Shown here: one piece after another, positions 25,737-36,300 of the stretch | How the letters are laid out: every line of letters begins with the position of its first letter | How positions within the stretch are numbered: the first letter of the stretch is position 1 | Source: Phytopseudomonas argentinensis | GTDB lineage: Bacteria > Pseudomonadota > Gammaproteobacteria > Pseudomonadales > Pseudomonadaceae | DNA: 64,000 nucleotides | Reading direction: 5' to 3' | Assembly: GCF_900113905.1 (NCBI RefSeq) | Contig: NZ_FORC01000001.1 | Coordinates: 372,001 to 436,000 of the forward strand | Program-made: the position numbers and the translations under genes | Notes under the pieces: generated by a model | Database searches by the model: none | Seen by the model: the letters and a program-made list of their open reading frames with translations, nothing else | Told to the model about the DNA's origin: nothing

Positions 25737-26412
25737 CCTGCTGCCGCAACTGATCTCCGCGCTGATCCTCGGCCTGCTCGGCGGCGGCCATTGCCTGGGC
25801 ATGTGCGGCGGTCTGATGGGTGCGCTGAGTCTGGCCATCCCCGCCGAGCGGCGCCATCAGCGCCTGCAGCTTCTGGTCGCCTATAACGCCGGGCGGATTC
25901 TCAGCTACACCGCAGCCGGTTTGCTGCTCGGCCTGGCCGGCTGGGTAATAGCCAGCGGTCCGCTTGCCACCGTAATGCGTGGCCTCGCCGGGCTACTGCT
26001 GATCGCCATGGGCCTGTACCTGGCCGGCTGGTGGAGCGGACTGACGCGCATCGAAGCGCTGGGCCGCGGGCTCTGGCGCCGGCTGCAACCGATCACCCGA
26101 CGCTTTATGCCAATCACCAGCCTGCCGCGTGCTCTGCTGCTCGGCGGCCTGTGGGGCTGGCTGCCCTGCGGCCTGGTGTACAGCACACTGCTGTGGGCGG
26201 CGAGCCAGGGTGATGCCCTGCGCAGCGCCGCCCTTATGTTCGCCTTCGGCCTCGGCACCCTGCCGGTGCTGCTGGCTACCGGGCTGGCGGCCGAGCGCCT
26301 GGCCGGCCTGTTGCGCTGGCGCGGCGTGCGCGTGGCCGGCGGTCTGCTGGTAATGTTGTTCGGCCTGTGGACCCTGCCCGGCCCGCACCAGCACTGGCTG
26401 ATGGGGCACTGA
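25729..26412 (+). CDS. DsbD_2/SafE-like membrane protein linked to cbb3 assembly
   Basis: 227 residues with about six TM helices. Two short motifs stand out: LLGGGHCLGMCGGLMGA near the N terminus and LWGWLPCGLVYSTLLWA in the second half, typical of the sulphite-exporter TauE/SafE-annotated, DsbD-like proteins found beside ccoS. The paired Cys motifs suggest metal or thiol traffic across the inner membrane, a role inferred from context. Overlaps ccoS by eight bases. Confidence 0.88.
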   Translation: MTDLLPQLISALILGLLGGGHCLGMCGGLMGALSLAIPAERRHQRLQLLVAYNAGRILSYTAAGLLLGLAGWVIASGPLATVMRGLAGLLLIAMGLYLAGWWSGLTRIEALGRGLWRRLQPITRRFMPITSLPRALLLGGLWGWLPCGLVYSTLLWAASQGDALRSAALMFAFGLGTLPVLLATGLAAERLAGLLRWRGVRVAGGLLVMLFGLWTLPGPHQHWLMGH

Positions 26413-26498
26413 AGCCAGGCGCCCTTTCCAGGATTGCGCTTCGCTCACCCAGGCTACGGAGCTAATAGCACCAACGGTTACGCCACCGCTGCGACCCC

Positions 26499-26512
26499 AT
26501 GACTCAGATCAA
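26499..26512 (+). promoter_or_regulatory. ANR-like box upstream of hemN
   Basis: ATGAC-TCAG-ATCAA has a perfect right half-site of the TTGAT-N4-ATCAA consensus and a weaker left half. It lies 61 bp before the hemN ATG. hemN is a known ANR target in P. aeruginosa. Confidence 0.6.
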
Positions 26513-26572
26513 AAAGCCCCGCCACTGCGTTCCCTAGACTGCTGAGCATTCAATGCTAAAGCGGAACTCGCC

Positions 26573-27955
26573 ATGCTCGACGCCATCCAGTGGGATTCCG
26601 ACCTGATCCGCCGCTACGATCAAGCCGGCCCGCGCTACACCTCTTATCCCACCGCCGTGCAGTTTCATGACGGCGTCGGCTCCTTCGACCTGCTCCACGC
26701 CCTGCGTGACAGCCGCCGCGCGCTGCGCCCACTGTCGCTGTACCTGCATCTGCCGTTCTGCGCCAACATCTGCTACTACTGCGCCTGCAACAAGGTCATC
26801 ACCAAGGATCGCGGCCGCACTCAGCCCTACCTGCAAGCGCTCGAGCGGGAAATGACGTTGATCGGTCACCATGTCGACAAGCGTCAACGCATCGAGCAGC
26901 TGCACCTGGGCGGCGGCACCCCGACCTTTCTTAGCCATGACGAACTGCGTCAGCTGATGAGCAAGCTGCGCGAGCATTTCACCCTGCTCGATGACGACAG
27001 CGGTGACTACAGCATCGAGATCGACCCCCGTGAGGCGGACTGGTCGACCATGGGCCTGCTACGCGAGCTGGGCTTCAATCGGGTCAGCCTCGGCGTACAG
27101 GACCTCGACCCCAACGTGCAGCGCGCCATCAACCGCCTGCAGAGCCTGGAAGAAACCCGCGCCATCGTCGAAGCCGCGCGCACCCTGCAATTTCGCTCGG
27201 TGAACATCGACCTGATCTACGGCCTGCCGCAGCAAACACCGGAGAACTTCGCCCACACCGTGCAGCAGGTCATCGCCCTGCAGCCCGATCGACTGTCGCT
27301 GTTCAACTATGCCCACCTGCCGGAGCGCTTCCTGCCGCAGCGGCGCATCGACAGCGGGCAACTGCCCAGCGCGGCAGCCAAGCTGGCCATGCTGCAAGGC
27401 AGCATCGAGCAACTGGCGGGCGCCGGTTATCGCTACATCGGCATGGACCATTTCGCCCTGCCCGACGATGAGCTGGCCAGCGCCCAGGAAGACGGCAGCC
27501 TGCAGCGCAACTTCCAGGGCTATACCACCCACGGCCACTGCGATCTGATCGGCCTTGGCGTGTCGTCGATCAGCCAGATTGGCGACCTGTACTGCCAGAA
27601 CAGCTCGGATTTGGCCGCCTACCAGGGCAGCCTGAACAACGGACAACTGGCCACCCTACGCGGCCTGGGCTGCAACGACGACGATCGGATTCGTCGGGCG
27701 GTGATCCAGCAGCTGATCTGTCACTTCCAGTTGGAGTTCGCGGACATCGAGCAGCGCTTCGCCATGAGCTTTCGCAGCTACTTCGCCGATGCCTGGCCAG
27801 CACTGCAGCAGATGCACCGTGACGGGCTGATCGAATTGGCGGAGCGCGGCATCCAGGTATTGCCGGCGGGGCGGCTGCTGGTGCGCTCGCTGTGCATGCT
27901 GTTCGACCGCTACCTGGGTGAGACCAACCAGCAGCGCTTTTCGCGGGTTATCTGA
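26573..27955 (+). CDS. hemN: Oxygen-independent coproporphyrinogen III oxidase
   Basis: Radical-SAM enzyme of anaerobic haem synthesis: coproporphyrinogen III to protoporphyrinogen IX. 460 residues. The 4Fe-4S motif CANICYYCAC (CxxxCxxC) is at ~63, GGGTPTFL and the SAM-binding strands follow, and the C-terminal HemN domain ends SRVI. Its presence in the cco/anr block supports a low-oxygen regulon. Confidence 0.96.
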   Translation: MLDAIQWDSDLIRRYDQAGPRYTSYPTAVQFHDGVGSFDLLHALRDSRRALRPLSLYLHLPFCANICYYCACNKVITKDRGRTQPYLQALEREMTLIGHHVDKRQRIEQLHLGGGTPTFLSHDELRQLMSKLREHFTLLDDDSGDYSIEIDPREADWSTMGLLRELGFNRVSLGVQDLDPNVQRAINRLQSLEETRAIVEAARTLQFRSVNIDLIYGLPQQTPENFAHTVQQVIALQPDRLSLFNYAHLPERFLPQRRIDSGQLPSAAAKLAMLQGSIEQLAGAGYRYIGMDHFALPDDELASAQEDGSLQRNFQGYTTHGHCDLIGLGVSSISQIGDLYCQNSSDLAAYQGSLNNGQLATLRGLGCNDDDRIRRAVIQQLICHFQLEFADIEQRFAMSFRSYFADAWPALQQMHRDGLIELAERGIQVLPAGRLLVRSLCMLFDRYLGETNQQRFSRVI

Positions 27956-27991
27956 GCATCGCGGCCGGCAGGGCCGCGCGGCACCACCCTG

Positions 27992-28480
27992 TCACCTGGC
28001 CATCAGCGAGGCGGCGGTCGAGCTCTGTTCGCTGCTCAGGTTCTGATCGCGCATCACTTTCACCAGCTGCGCATTGGCCGTGCTCAGCGCGCTGTTAAGC
28101 GTACCGACCTCGAGCTGCAAGGCGCGCACTGCGGCCTGCTGTTCATCGTCGTCCATATCGCCCTGGGCCATCTGTGCCTGCAACTCGGCCATTTTCTCGT
28201 CAAGCTGGTTCTTCAGCTCACGGATCATCTTCAATAACTGCTTCACTTCGTCGGGCAGATCGCTTTCTTCGATATCGGCATTCTTGGCTGCCGTCTGCTG
28301 GGAGCGCTTCAGGCCTTCGGCGGAAAGCGTCACCGTGACACCCGGCGCGCTGTCCGATTCCGCGGTAAGCGCGCCAGCCTGGCTTTGCTCGCCAGGCTCG
28401 GCTGGCACTGCAGCGGGCGCAGGCGCGAGAGCGGGTACGTAGGCGCGCTGACCCAAGATAGATGTATCCACCTGCATCAC
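27992..28480 (-). CDS. Coiled-coil hypothetical protein, 162 aa
   Basis: Minus-strand gene between hemN and anr, where P. aeruginosa has a similar small gene (from memory). The N-terminal half is Ala/Pro-rich (PALAPAPAAVPAEPG) and low complexity; the middle carries VTVTLSAEGLKRSQQ, a pattern often seen in short flagellar- or secretion-associated hypotheticals. The C-terminal half is a coiled coil (LLKMIRELKNQLDEKMAELQ). No TM segment. Function unknown. Confidence 0.75.
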   Translation of the reverse strand: MMQVDTSILGQRAYVPALAPAPAAVPAEPGEQSQAGALTAESDSAPGVTVTLSAEGLKRSQQTAAKNADIEESDLPDEVKQLLKMIRELKNQLDEKMAELQAQMAQGDMDDDEQQAAVRALQLEVGTLNSALSTANAQLVKVMRDQNLSSEQSSTAASLMAR

Positions 28481-28620
28481 AATCTTCCATGGCTTGAATT
28501 CATCGATACAGTTCTATCGGCAGGCGCGTGCGACACTTGAGCACCCTGCGGCAGGTGGCCGCGCACCCCTCTGGTGCGTTACCCTTACGACTTCTGAGTG
28601 ATTACCTAGGGATAAGGGCG

Positions 28621-29355
28621 ATGTCCGAAAGCATCAAGCTGCGCACTACTCATCAGGCACACTGCAAGGATTGCAGCCTCGCCAGCCTCTGCCTGCCCCT
28701 GTCGCTGGATCTCAAGGACATGGACGCCCTCGACGACATCGTCAAACGCGGCCGTCCGCTGAAGAAAGGCGAGTTCCTGTTCCGCCAGGGTGACACTTTC
28801 ACGTCAGTGTTCGCTGTGCGCTCCGGCGCGCTGAAGACCTTCAGCCTGAGCGATGCCGGCGAGGAACAGATCACCGGTTTCCACCTGCCCAGCGAGCTGG
28901 TCGGCCTCTCCGGCATGGACACCGAGCTGTACCCGGTGTCCGCCCAGGCCCTGGAAACCACCTCGGTCTGCGAGATTCCCTTCGAGCGCCTCGACGAGCT
29001 GTCGGTGAGCCTGCCCCAGTTGCGTCGTCAGCTGATGCGTGTGATGAGCCGCGAGATTCGCGACGACCAGCAGATGATGCTGCTGCTTTCGAAAAAGACC
29101 GCCGATGAGCGCATCGCCACCTTCCTGGTCAACCTGTCCGCGCGCTTCAGCGCCCGCGGTTTCTCGGCCAACCAGTTCCGCCTGGCAATGTCGCGCAATG
29201 AAATCGGCAACCACTTGGGCCTGGCCGTGGAAACCGTGTCGCGGGTGTTCACCCGTTTCCAGCAGAGCAACCTGATCGAAGCCGAAGGCAAGGAAGTGCA
29301 TATTCTCGACCCGATCGAGCTGTGTGCGCTGGCCGGTGGTAACCTTAGCGGCTGA
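28621..29355 (+). CDS. anr: ANR, FNR-type oxygen-sensing transcriptional regulator
   Basis: 244 residues from ATG 28621, the exact length of pseudomonad ANR; the upstream extension to 28528 was rejected. The four cluster cysteines are C15, C18, C24 and C117 ([18 protein letters not shown]). Next come the cNMP-binding-like domain, dimer helix and helix-turn-helix ([19 protein letters not shown]). It activates cbb3, hemN and denitrification genes without oxygen. Confidence 0.97.
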   Translation: MSESIKLRTTHQAHCKDCSLASLCLPLSLDLKDMDALDDIVKRGRPLKKGEFLFRQGDTFTSVFAVRSGALKTFSLSDAGEEQITGFHLPSELVGLSGMDTELYPVSAQALETTSVCEIPFERLDELSVSLPQLRRQLMRVMSREIRDDQQMMLLLSKKTADERIATFLVNLSARFSARGFSANQFRLAMSRNEIGNHLGLAVETVSRVFTRFQQSNLIEAEGKEVHILDPIELCALAGGNLSG

Positions 29356-29381
29356 TACTCCCGTTAAGGATTCACGCTGCC

Positions 29382-29930
29382 ATGATCTTTGATGATTTCA
29401 CCATCAAGACCCTTATCCGCCCGGTCAATGACTTCCCCAAGCCGGGCGTGGTGTTTCGCGACATCACCCCGCTGTTCCAGTCCCCGCGCGCCCTGCGCAT
29501 GGTCATCGACAGCCTGATCCAGCGCTATGTCGAGGCCGATTTCAGCCATGTCGGTGCCATGGATGCCCGCGGCTTTCTGATCGGCTCGATTCTCGCCTAC
29601 GAGCTGAACAAGCCGCTGGTGCTGTTTCGCAAACAGGGCAAGCTGCCCGCCGACGTGCTCAGCCAGGGCTACCAGACCGAATACGGCGAAGCCTTCCTGG
29701 AAGCCCACGCCGACAGCCTGTGCGAAGGTGACAAGGTGCTGATCGTCGACGACCTGATCGCCACCGGTGGCACCCTGCTGGCCGCCGTACAGCTGATCAA
29801 GCGCATGGGCGCCGGCATTCACGAGGCGGCGGCGATCATCGATCTGCCCGAACTCGGTGGCTCCCGCCGCCTCCAGGATATGGGCATTCCCACCTACAGC
29901 CTGACCGCCTTCGCCCTCGACGAGCGTTGA
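29382..29930 (+). CDS. apt: Adenine phosphoribosyltransferase
   Basis: Purine salvage enzyme: adenine + PRPP to AMP. 182 residues with the N-terminal [24 protein letters not shown], and the PRPP-binding loop [16 protein letters not shown]. It follows anr by 26 bp and is closed by a strong terminator. Confidence 0.96.
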   Translation: MIFDDFTIKTLIRPVNDFPKPGVVFRDITPLFQSPRALRMVIDSLIQRYVEADFSHVGAMDARGFLIGSILAYELNKPLVLFRKQGKLPADVLSQGYQTEYGEAFLEAHADSLCEGDKVLIVDDLIATGGTLLAAVQLIKRMGAGIHEAAAIIDLPELGGSRRLQDMGIPTYSLTAFALDER

Positions 29931-29951
29931 TAGCCAGGCGGTCGCCTAAAT

Positions 29952-29982
29952 AAAAAGCCCCGGCACTGGCCGGGGCTTTTTT
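29952..29982. terminator. Bidirectional terminator between apt and sppA
   Basis: Stem GCCCCGG (29957-29963) / CCGGGGC (29970-29976), preceded by AAAAA and followed by TTTTTT, so it works for both converging genes. Confidence 0.9.
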
Positions 29983-29998
29983 ATGGCAACGCGGGTAA

Positions 29999-30973
29999 TC
30001 AGCGCAGAGTAGGCCCCTGGAAGCCCATCCACAGCGCCAGGTGTTCGGCCACGCTGGCGCCCAGCCGCTTGGTGAAGCGATCCAGTGGGCTCTCCTGCAC
30101 GGTGAAGTCGACCATTTCTTCCTGGCCGATCACTTCGCGAGCCACATAGCTGGTGCTGCCCAGGGCGTCAATCAAGCCCAATTGCAGCGCCTGCTCGCCG
30201 GACCACACCAGCCCGGAGAACAGCTCGGGATGCTCGGCATCCTTGAGGCGATCGCCACGGCCCTTTTTCACGCTATCGATGAACTGCTTGTGGGTGGTTT
30301 CCAGCACGGTCTTCCAGAAGGCCGCTTCTTCCGGCTTCTGCGGCTGGAACGGGTCGAGAAACGCCTTGTGTTCACCCGAAGTGTAGACGCGACGCTCGAC
30401 GCCAAGCTTCTCCATGGTCTCGACGAAACCGAAGCTGGCCGCCGTGACGCCGATCGAGCCCACCAGGCTGGCCTTGTCGGCGTAGATCTGGTCCGCGGCG
30501 CTGGCGATGTAATAGGCACCGGATGCGCCGAGGTCGGAGATCACCGCATAGACCTTGATGTCCGGGTGCTCGCCACGCAGACGGCGGATTTCGTCATACA
30601 CGTAGCCCGACTGCACCGGGCTGCCGCCCGGGCTGTTGATACGCAGGATCACGCCCTTGGTGTTGGGGTCCTTGAACGCGGCGCGCAGGCTACCGACGAT
30701 GTTGTCGGCACTGGCCGCTTCCTTGTCGGCAATCATGCCGCGCACTTCGATCACTGCGGTGTGGGCCGTGCTGCTGCCACTCTGGGTGCTGATCAGCGGC
30801 GAGAACAAGGCAAGGGCGCCAAACAGGTAAATGAAGGTCAGCAACTTGAAGAAGATGCCCCAGCGCCGCGACCGGCGCTGCTCCTGGACACTGGCCAGCA
30901 ACGTCTTTTCGAGGAGCTTCCAGCTCTTCGGGTCGCTCTCGGAGACCGACGACGTCTTTCTCTCACCCCACAT
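29999..30973 (-). CDS. sppA: Signal peptide peptidase SppA-like, S49 family
   Basis: Membrane serine protease degrading leftover signal peptides. 324 residues from ATG 30973, chosen because GAGGAG lies seven bases upstream; a TTG six bases earlier is in frame. One N-terminal TM helix (FFKLLTFIYLFGALALF), catalytic Ser in DLGASGAYYIASAAD, and RINSPGGSPVQSG; SIGVTAASFG and the EHKAFLDPF region hold the remaining family residues. The start lies inside the 3' end of the HAD gene. Confidence 0.9.
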   Translation of the reverse strand: MWGERKTSSVSESDPKSWKLLEKTLLASVQEQRRSRRWGIFFKLLTFIYLFGALALFSPLISTQSGSSTAHTAVIEVRGMIADKEAASADNIVGSLRAAFKDPNTKGVILRINSPGGSPVQSGYVYDEIRRLRGEHPDIKVYAVISDLGASGAYYIASAADQIYADKASLVGSIGVTAASFGFVETMEKLGVERRVYTSGEHKAFLDPFQPQKPEEAAFWKTVLETTHKQFIDSVKKGRGDRLKDAEHPELFSGLVWSGEQALQLGLIDALGSTSYVAREVIGQEEMVDFTVQESPLDRFTKRLGASVAEHLALWMGFQGPTLR

Positions 30974-31658
30974 GCTCAATCTCCTCGGTTCGGGTCTCGG
31001 CTACCCTGCTGCTCAGCCAGGTACTCAATTGCATGAAATGGTCGATCGACAACTTCGGTTGGTAGAGGCTCAGCGCCTCCAGCGTCTGGGCACCATAGCC
31101 CACCGCCACCGAATCCATACCCGCGCGTTGCGCCATCAGCAGGTCGAACGAAGAATCGCCGACCATCAACGCCTGTTCGGCCGTTACCCCACAGTGCTGC
31201 AGGATCTCCTGCAACATCAACGGGTCCGGCTTGCTGGCGGTTTCATCGGCGCAGCGCGTGATATCGAAATAATCCTGCCAGCCGAGTGTGTCGAGAATCC
31301 GCTGCAGGCCGCGGCGACTCTTGCCGGTGGCGACCGCCAGCTGATAACCCTGCTCGCGAAACCTCGCCAGGCTCTGCTCGACGCCCGGAAAGAACCCGGA
31401 CGGCGTCTGATCCATTGCCACGTAACAGGCACTGTAATGGCCATGGAAGCGTTCGACGTGCGCCGCTTCGCCGAGTTCCGGATAAAGCGTGGTGATCGCT
31501 TGGGGCAGCGCCAGGCCGATGATGCCCTTGACCGCCTCGTCGCTGCGCCGTGGCACGCCGCACAGATCGGCAGCCTGGTGCATGGCCGTGACGATGCGGG
31601 CGATGGAGTCGACCAGGGTGCCGTCCCAGTCGAAGATCAGCAGCTTGTAGTCAGGCAC
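30963..31658 (-). CDS. HAD-family hydrolase (phosphoglycolate phosphatase-like)
   Basis: 231 residues. The catalytic motif [10 protein letters not shown] (nucleophile Asp) is at the N terminus, followed by a helical cap, [11 protein letters not shown] (motif II), SKPDPLML (motif III Lys) and [13 protein letters not shown] (motif IV). It sits between rluC and sppA and overlaps both, as in P. aeruginosa. Likely a small-molecule phosphatase; substrate unknown. Confidence 0.92.
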   Translation of the reverse strand: MPDYKLLIFDWDGTLVDSIARIVTAMHQAADLCGVPRRSDEAVKGIIGLALPQAITTLYPELGEAAHVERFHGHYSACYVAMDQTPSGFFPGVEQSLARFREQGYQLAVATGKSRRGLQRILDTLGWQDYFDITRCADETASKPDPLMLQEILQHCGVTAEQALMVGDSSFDLLMAQRAGMDSVAVGYGAQTLEALSLYQPKLSIDHFMQLSTWLSSRVAETRTEEIEHVG

Positions 31659-32604
31659 TCAGGCGCTCCACGGTGCGAGCCCACATCTCGTCGACCGGCG
31701 CTTCGAGTTTCAGCACACCGCCTTCGGGCAGCGGGATGTTCAGCTCGTAGGCGTGCAGGAACAGGCGTTTGCCGCCCAGTTCGCGGATCTCGCGAGTGAA
31801 GTCGTCATCGCCGTACTTGCTGTCACCGGCGATGCAGTGCCCGCCGTACTGGGCGTGCACGCGAATCTGGTGGGTACGGCCAGTGACCGGCCTGGCTTCG
31901 ACCAGGGTGGCGAACTCGCCGAAACGGCGCAGCACACGGAACAGGGTCAGCGCTTCCTTGCCTTCCGGATTGACCTCGACCATGCGCTCGCCGGAACGCA
32001 GGTTGCTCTTGAGCAGCGGCGCGTTGATCTGCTTCTTGGCAGTCGCCCAATGGCCGCGCACCAGCGCCATGTAGCGTTTGTCGACGCCGTCGCCGCGCAG
32101 TTGCTCGTGCAGGTGGCGCAGCATGCTGCGCTTCTTGGCGATCATCAACAGGCCGGATGTGTCGCGGTCGAGGCGATGCACCAGCTCCAGGTCCTTGGCG
32201 TCCGGGCGCAACTGGCGAAACGCCTCGATCACCCCATAGTTGAGGCCACTGCCGCCATGCACGGCGATGCCGGCCGGCTTGTTGAGCACGATCAGCGCCT
32301 TGTCTTCATAGACGATGGCGGCTTCCAGACGCTGCAAAAGGCCCTGGGCCAGCGGCTCGGGCTCGTCGCGTTCGGCCAGGCGCAGCGGCGGAACCCGCAC
32401 GACGTCACCGGCCTGCAGTTTGTACTCGGGCTTGATGCGCCCCTTGTTGACCCGTACCTCACCCTTGCGCAGGATGCGGTAGATCAAGGTCTTGGGCACG
32501 CCCTTGAGCTGATTGCGGAGGAAGTTGTCGATGCGCTGACCCGCGAGTTCAGGCGCGACCTCGAGCAGCTGAACGCCGGAGGTTGGAGTAGTGGGTGTCG
32601 TCAT
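31651..32604 (-). CDS. rluC: 23S rRNA pseudouridine(955/2504/2580) synthase
   Basis: 317 residues from ATG 32604 ([16 protein letters not shown]); twelve in-frame codons upstream are disregarded. S4 RNA-binding domain ([20 protein letters not shown] … [11 protein letters not shown], written in pieces) followed by the catalytic domain with [13 protein letters not shown] (Asp nucleophile) and [13 protein letters not shown]. Divergent from rne, the conserved gammaproteobacterial arrangement. Confidence 0.95.
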   Translation of the reverse strand: MTTPTTPTSGVQLLEVAPELAGQRIDNFLRNQLKGVPKTLIYRILRKGEVRVNKGRIKPEYKLQAGDVVRVPPLRLAERDEPEPLAQGLLQRLEAAIVYEDKALIVLNKPAGIAVHGGSGLNYGVIEAFRQLRPDAKDLELVHRLDRDTSGLLMIAKKRSMLRHLHEQLRGDGVDKRYMALVRGHWATAKKQINAPLLKSNLRSGERMVEVNPEGKEALTLFRVLRRFGEFATLVEARPVTGRTHQIRVHAQYGGHCIAGDSKYGDDDFTREIRELGGKRLFLHAYELNIPLPEGGVLKLEAPVDEMWARTVERLSA

Positions 32605-33351
32605 GGCCGCGATCATACAATTTTTATGGATTTGAAGCACTTAATCATTGCTGCTATAGTCGCGAATGCCGTCAAAAGCGGCCTGATTCGCGGATGTTGC
32701 CAAACCGCCATCGCGAATCGAGCAACCCATTCAGGACATAAGGCTGTCCGACGGGCTCCTCATAGAGCGATAGGCCAGCATGGCTGCTCGAGAAACTCGG
32801 AAACAAGGCCTGAGACACAGATGCGTGACCTGCCCACTTGGACGGGTCACGGTAATGCCAACCCGCTGCGGATTTTCGTGAGCGGCACCCGATTTTCAGC
32901 GATACGTGTAGGGTGGAGATGCACAACGGTCGGCCTGCGTAGCAAAGAGCTTTATCAGAGACGCGTCATATCGTCCGCTACCGACCCTTGATTCCTCCTC
33001 CTGACTGAGAGCCTGTTTAGGATCTCGCGAGCTAGCGCCAGGCAAGACGCTACGTTAGTAACAGCCTCCAACGCGAGGCAGGCAAGGAACGAGGCTTACT
33101 CGTGCAGTAAGCGGGCCTTCCAAACCGGTTTTAACGCAGCAAGGCCGATGCTTAGCCGGATCACAAGCAAGCTTTGAGTGCTTTCTGTCACATACAGCAA
33201 GCAGGAGACGTCCGTCGCGGCCCAGCACAACTGGCTGCTGCCGCTAGACAATGAAACGATTTACGCCCGTTTCTGACGCACCTGACACCGACCCTGAGCG
33301 TCGTGTGTGCCTAACGCGGCTTCCGGCAGCACCGGAAACCACTGGTACCAC
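32605..33351 (+). other. rluC–rne intergenic region: rne promoter and long leader
   Basis: 747 bp without a credible gene. A sigma-70-like promoter lies near the left end, giving a presumed leader of ~685 nt. The interior contains a segment beginning GAGCCTGTTTAGGATCTCGC and followed by GAGGCAGGCAAGGAACGAGG that looks like a dispersed repeat, and several short hairpins. In E. coli the rne leader mediates autoregulation by RNase E; the same is likely here but not shown by sequence. Confidence 0.65.
32632..32660 (+). promoter_or_regulatory. Sigma-70-type promoter for rne
   Basis: TTGAAG (32632-32637), a 17-base spacer, and TATAGT (32655-32660) preceded by GC. Strong match in sequence and spacing, pointing toward rne. 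Confidence 0.75.
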
Positions 33352-36300
33352 ATGAAAAGAATGCTGATTAACGCAACTCAACCCGAAGAGTTGCGTGTTG
33401 CGCTGGTAGATGGCCAGCGCCTGTACGACCTGGACATCGAGTCAGGCGCCCGTGTACAGAAGAAATCCAATATCTACAAAGGCCGCATTACCCGCGTAGA
33501 ACCCAGCCTCGAAGCGGCATTCGTCGATTTCGGCTCCGAGCGTCACGGCTTCCTCCCCCTCAAAGAAATCTCCCGCGAATACTTCTCCAAAGCCCCTGAA
33601 GGCCGCGTCAACATCAAGGACGTGCTCAAGGAAGGCCAGGAAGTCATCGTTCAGGTCGAGAAAGAAGAGCGTGGCAACAAGGGCGCGGCCCTGACCACCT
33701 TCATCAGCCTCGCCGGTCGTTATCTGGTACTGATGCCCAACAACCCGCGTGCCGGTGGCATCAGCCGCCGCATCGAAGGTGAAGAGCGCAACGAACTGCG
33801 CGAAGCCCTCAACGGCCTGGACATCCCGGGCGACATGGGCCTGATCGTGCGCACCGCCGGCCTGGGCCGCAGCAGCGAAGAAATGCAGTGGGACCTCGAC
33901 TACCTGCTGCAACTGTGGAGCGCCATCAAGGAAGCCTCCCAGGACCGCCCTGCCCCGTTCCTGATCTATCAGGAAAGCAACGTCATCATCCGCGCCATCC
34001 GCGACTACCTGCGCCAGGACATCGGCGAAGTGCTGGTCGACAGCGTCGAAGCCCAGGAAGAAGCCCTGACCTTCATCCGCCAGGTGATGCCGCAGTACGC
34101 CAGCAAGATCAAGCTGTACGAAGACAGCGTGCCGCTGTTCAACCGCTTCCAGATCGAAAGCCAGATCGAAACCGCCTTCCAGCGTGAAGTTAAGCTGCCG
34201 TCCGGTGGCTCGATCTACATCGACCCGACCGAAGCCCTGGTGTCCATCGACATCAACTCGGCGCGCGCCACCAAAGGCAGCGACATCGAGGAAACTGCGC
34301 TGCAGACCAACCTGGAAGCGGCCGAAGAGATCGCCCGCCAACTGCGCCTGCGCGACATCGGCGGCCTGATCGTCATCGACTTCATCGACATGACGCCGGC
34401 CAAGAACCAGCGCGCCGTCGAAGAGAAAGTTCGCGAAGCCCTGGAAGCCGACCGTGCCCGTGTACAAGTCGGCCGCATCTCGCGCTTCGGCCTGCTGGAA
34501 ATGTCCCGTCAACGCCTGCGCCCCTCCCTGGGCGAAAGCAGCGGCATCGTCTGCCCGCGCTGCAACGGCCAAGGCATCATCCGTGACGTCGAGTCGCTGT
34601 CCCTGGCGATTCTGCGCCTGATCGAAGAAGAGGCCCTGAAAGACCGTACCGCTGAAGTACGCGCCCAGGTGCCGATCCCGGTCGCCGCCTTCCTGCTCAA
34701 CGAGAAGCGCAACTCGATCACCAAGATCGAACTGCGTACCCGTGCGCGTATCGTCATCCTGCCGAACGATCACCTGGAAACCCCGCACTTCGAAGTGCAG
34801 CGCATCCGTGACGACAGCCCGGAAGCCCAGAGCGCCCAGACCAGCTACGAGATGGCCACGGTCGAAGCCGAGGAAGAGAAACCGGCAGCCGCCACCCGCA
34901 CCCTGGTGCGCCAGGAAGCCGCCATCAAGGCCGCCCCGCCGCGCAGCGCACCGGCGCCCGTGAGCGAAGCAGCCGCGCCGGCCGCACCGGTTACCGCAGC
35001 AGCACCAGCCGGTGGCCTGTTCAAGGGCCTGGTGAAATCCCTGGTAGGTCTGTTCGCCGGCGCCGAAGAGCAGAAGCCGACCGTGGTCGAGAAGAAGCCG
35101 GGCGAGCGCCAGCCGCGCGGTGACGAGCGCCGCAACGGTCGCCAGCAGAACCGCAACCGTGGCAACCGCCGCGACGACGATCGCAAGCCACGCGAAGAAC
35201 GCGCACCACGTGAAGATCGCGCTGCTCGCGAAGAGCGTGCACCGCGTGAAGAGCGTGCGCCCCGCGAGGAGCGCCAACCGCGTGCTCCACGTGAAGATCG
35301 CCAGCCCCGCGAGAACGTGGAAGTGCGCGAGCCTCAGGAAGTGCGTCAATCCCGTCCGCCACGCGAGCCGCGTGAAGGCCAGGAAAACCGTCGCGAGCGC
35401 CGTCCGCGCGAAGAGCGTCAACCGCGCGAGCTGCGTGCCCCGCTGGATGCCGAGCCGCAGAGCGAAAACGTAGCGGTCGCAGCTGAAGAAACCCGCGCCG
35501 AACGCCCGCAACGCGAACCGCGTCAGCCACGCCAGCCGCGTGAAGAGCGTCAGCCACGTGCCGAGCAGGCGCAGGCCGACAGCGCCGAAGAAGAAGTGCT
35601 GAACAGCGAAGAGCAGCAAGACGACGATCAGGACGGTAACGAAGGTGGTGACCGCCCACGTCGCCGCTCCCGTGGCCAGCGTCGCCGCAGCAATCGTCGT
35701 GAACGTCAGCGTGATGCCGATGGCAACCCGATCGAAGGCAGCGAAGACAACGCCGAGCAGCCGGTAGATGGTGCCAGCATCGCAGCCGCCGCCACCGTGG
35801 CCGCCGTGATCGCCGACACCGAGCAGCCTGCGGAACAGCAAGCGGCCGGTGAGCGCGAAGTGAGCGCTCCAGTTGCAGCGGTCGAGGCAGCCCCCGCTGC
35901 CGAAGCCGAGCAACCTGCCCAGGCCGCCGAAGCCACTGCCACCCCGGTGGTCGCCGAGCGCGCCGACGTGGTGATCGAGGCGCTGCCGGAAGTCGAGCAG
36001 CCGCGCGAACAGGCGCCGGTTTTCGAAGCGCCGGTCGAGCCGGCAGCAGTAGCTGCCGAGCCGGTGAGCGAAGCGGTTGTTGCCGAGACCCCGGCCATTG
36101 TTGAAGCCCCGGCAGTCGAGAAGCCGCTGGCCGAGGCGCCAGTCGCCGAAACCACCGTGGTGACCCAGGCTCCAGAAGCTGCTCCGGTAGTCGAGGCTGC
36201 TCCTGAAGCAGAGCAAGCACCTGCGGCAGCCATCGAGCAGGTAGCCACGTCGGCACCGGTCAGCAGCAACGGCCGTGCGCCGAACGACCCTCGCGAAGTA

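Noticed and set aside
24003..25838. 611-codon minus-strand frame opposite ccoI
   Set aside because: Ser/Arg-rich shadow; all P-type ATPase motifs are on the + strand.
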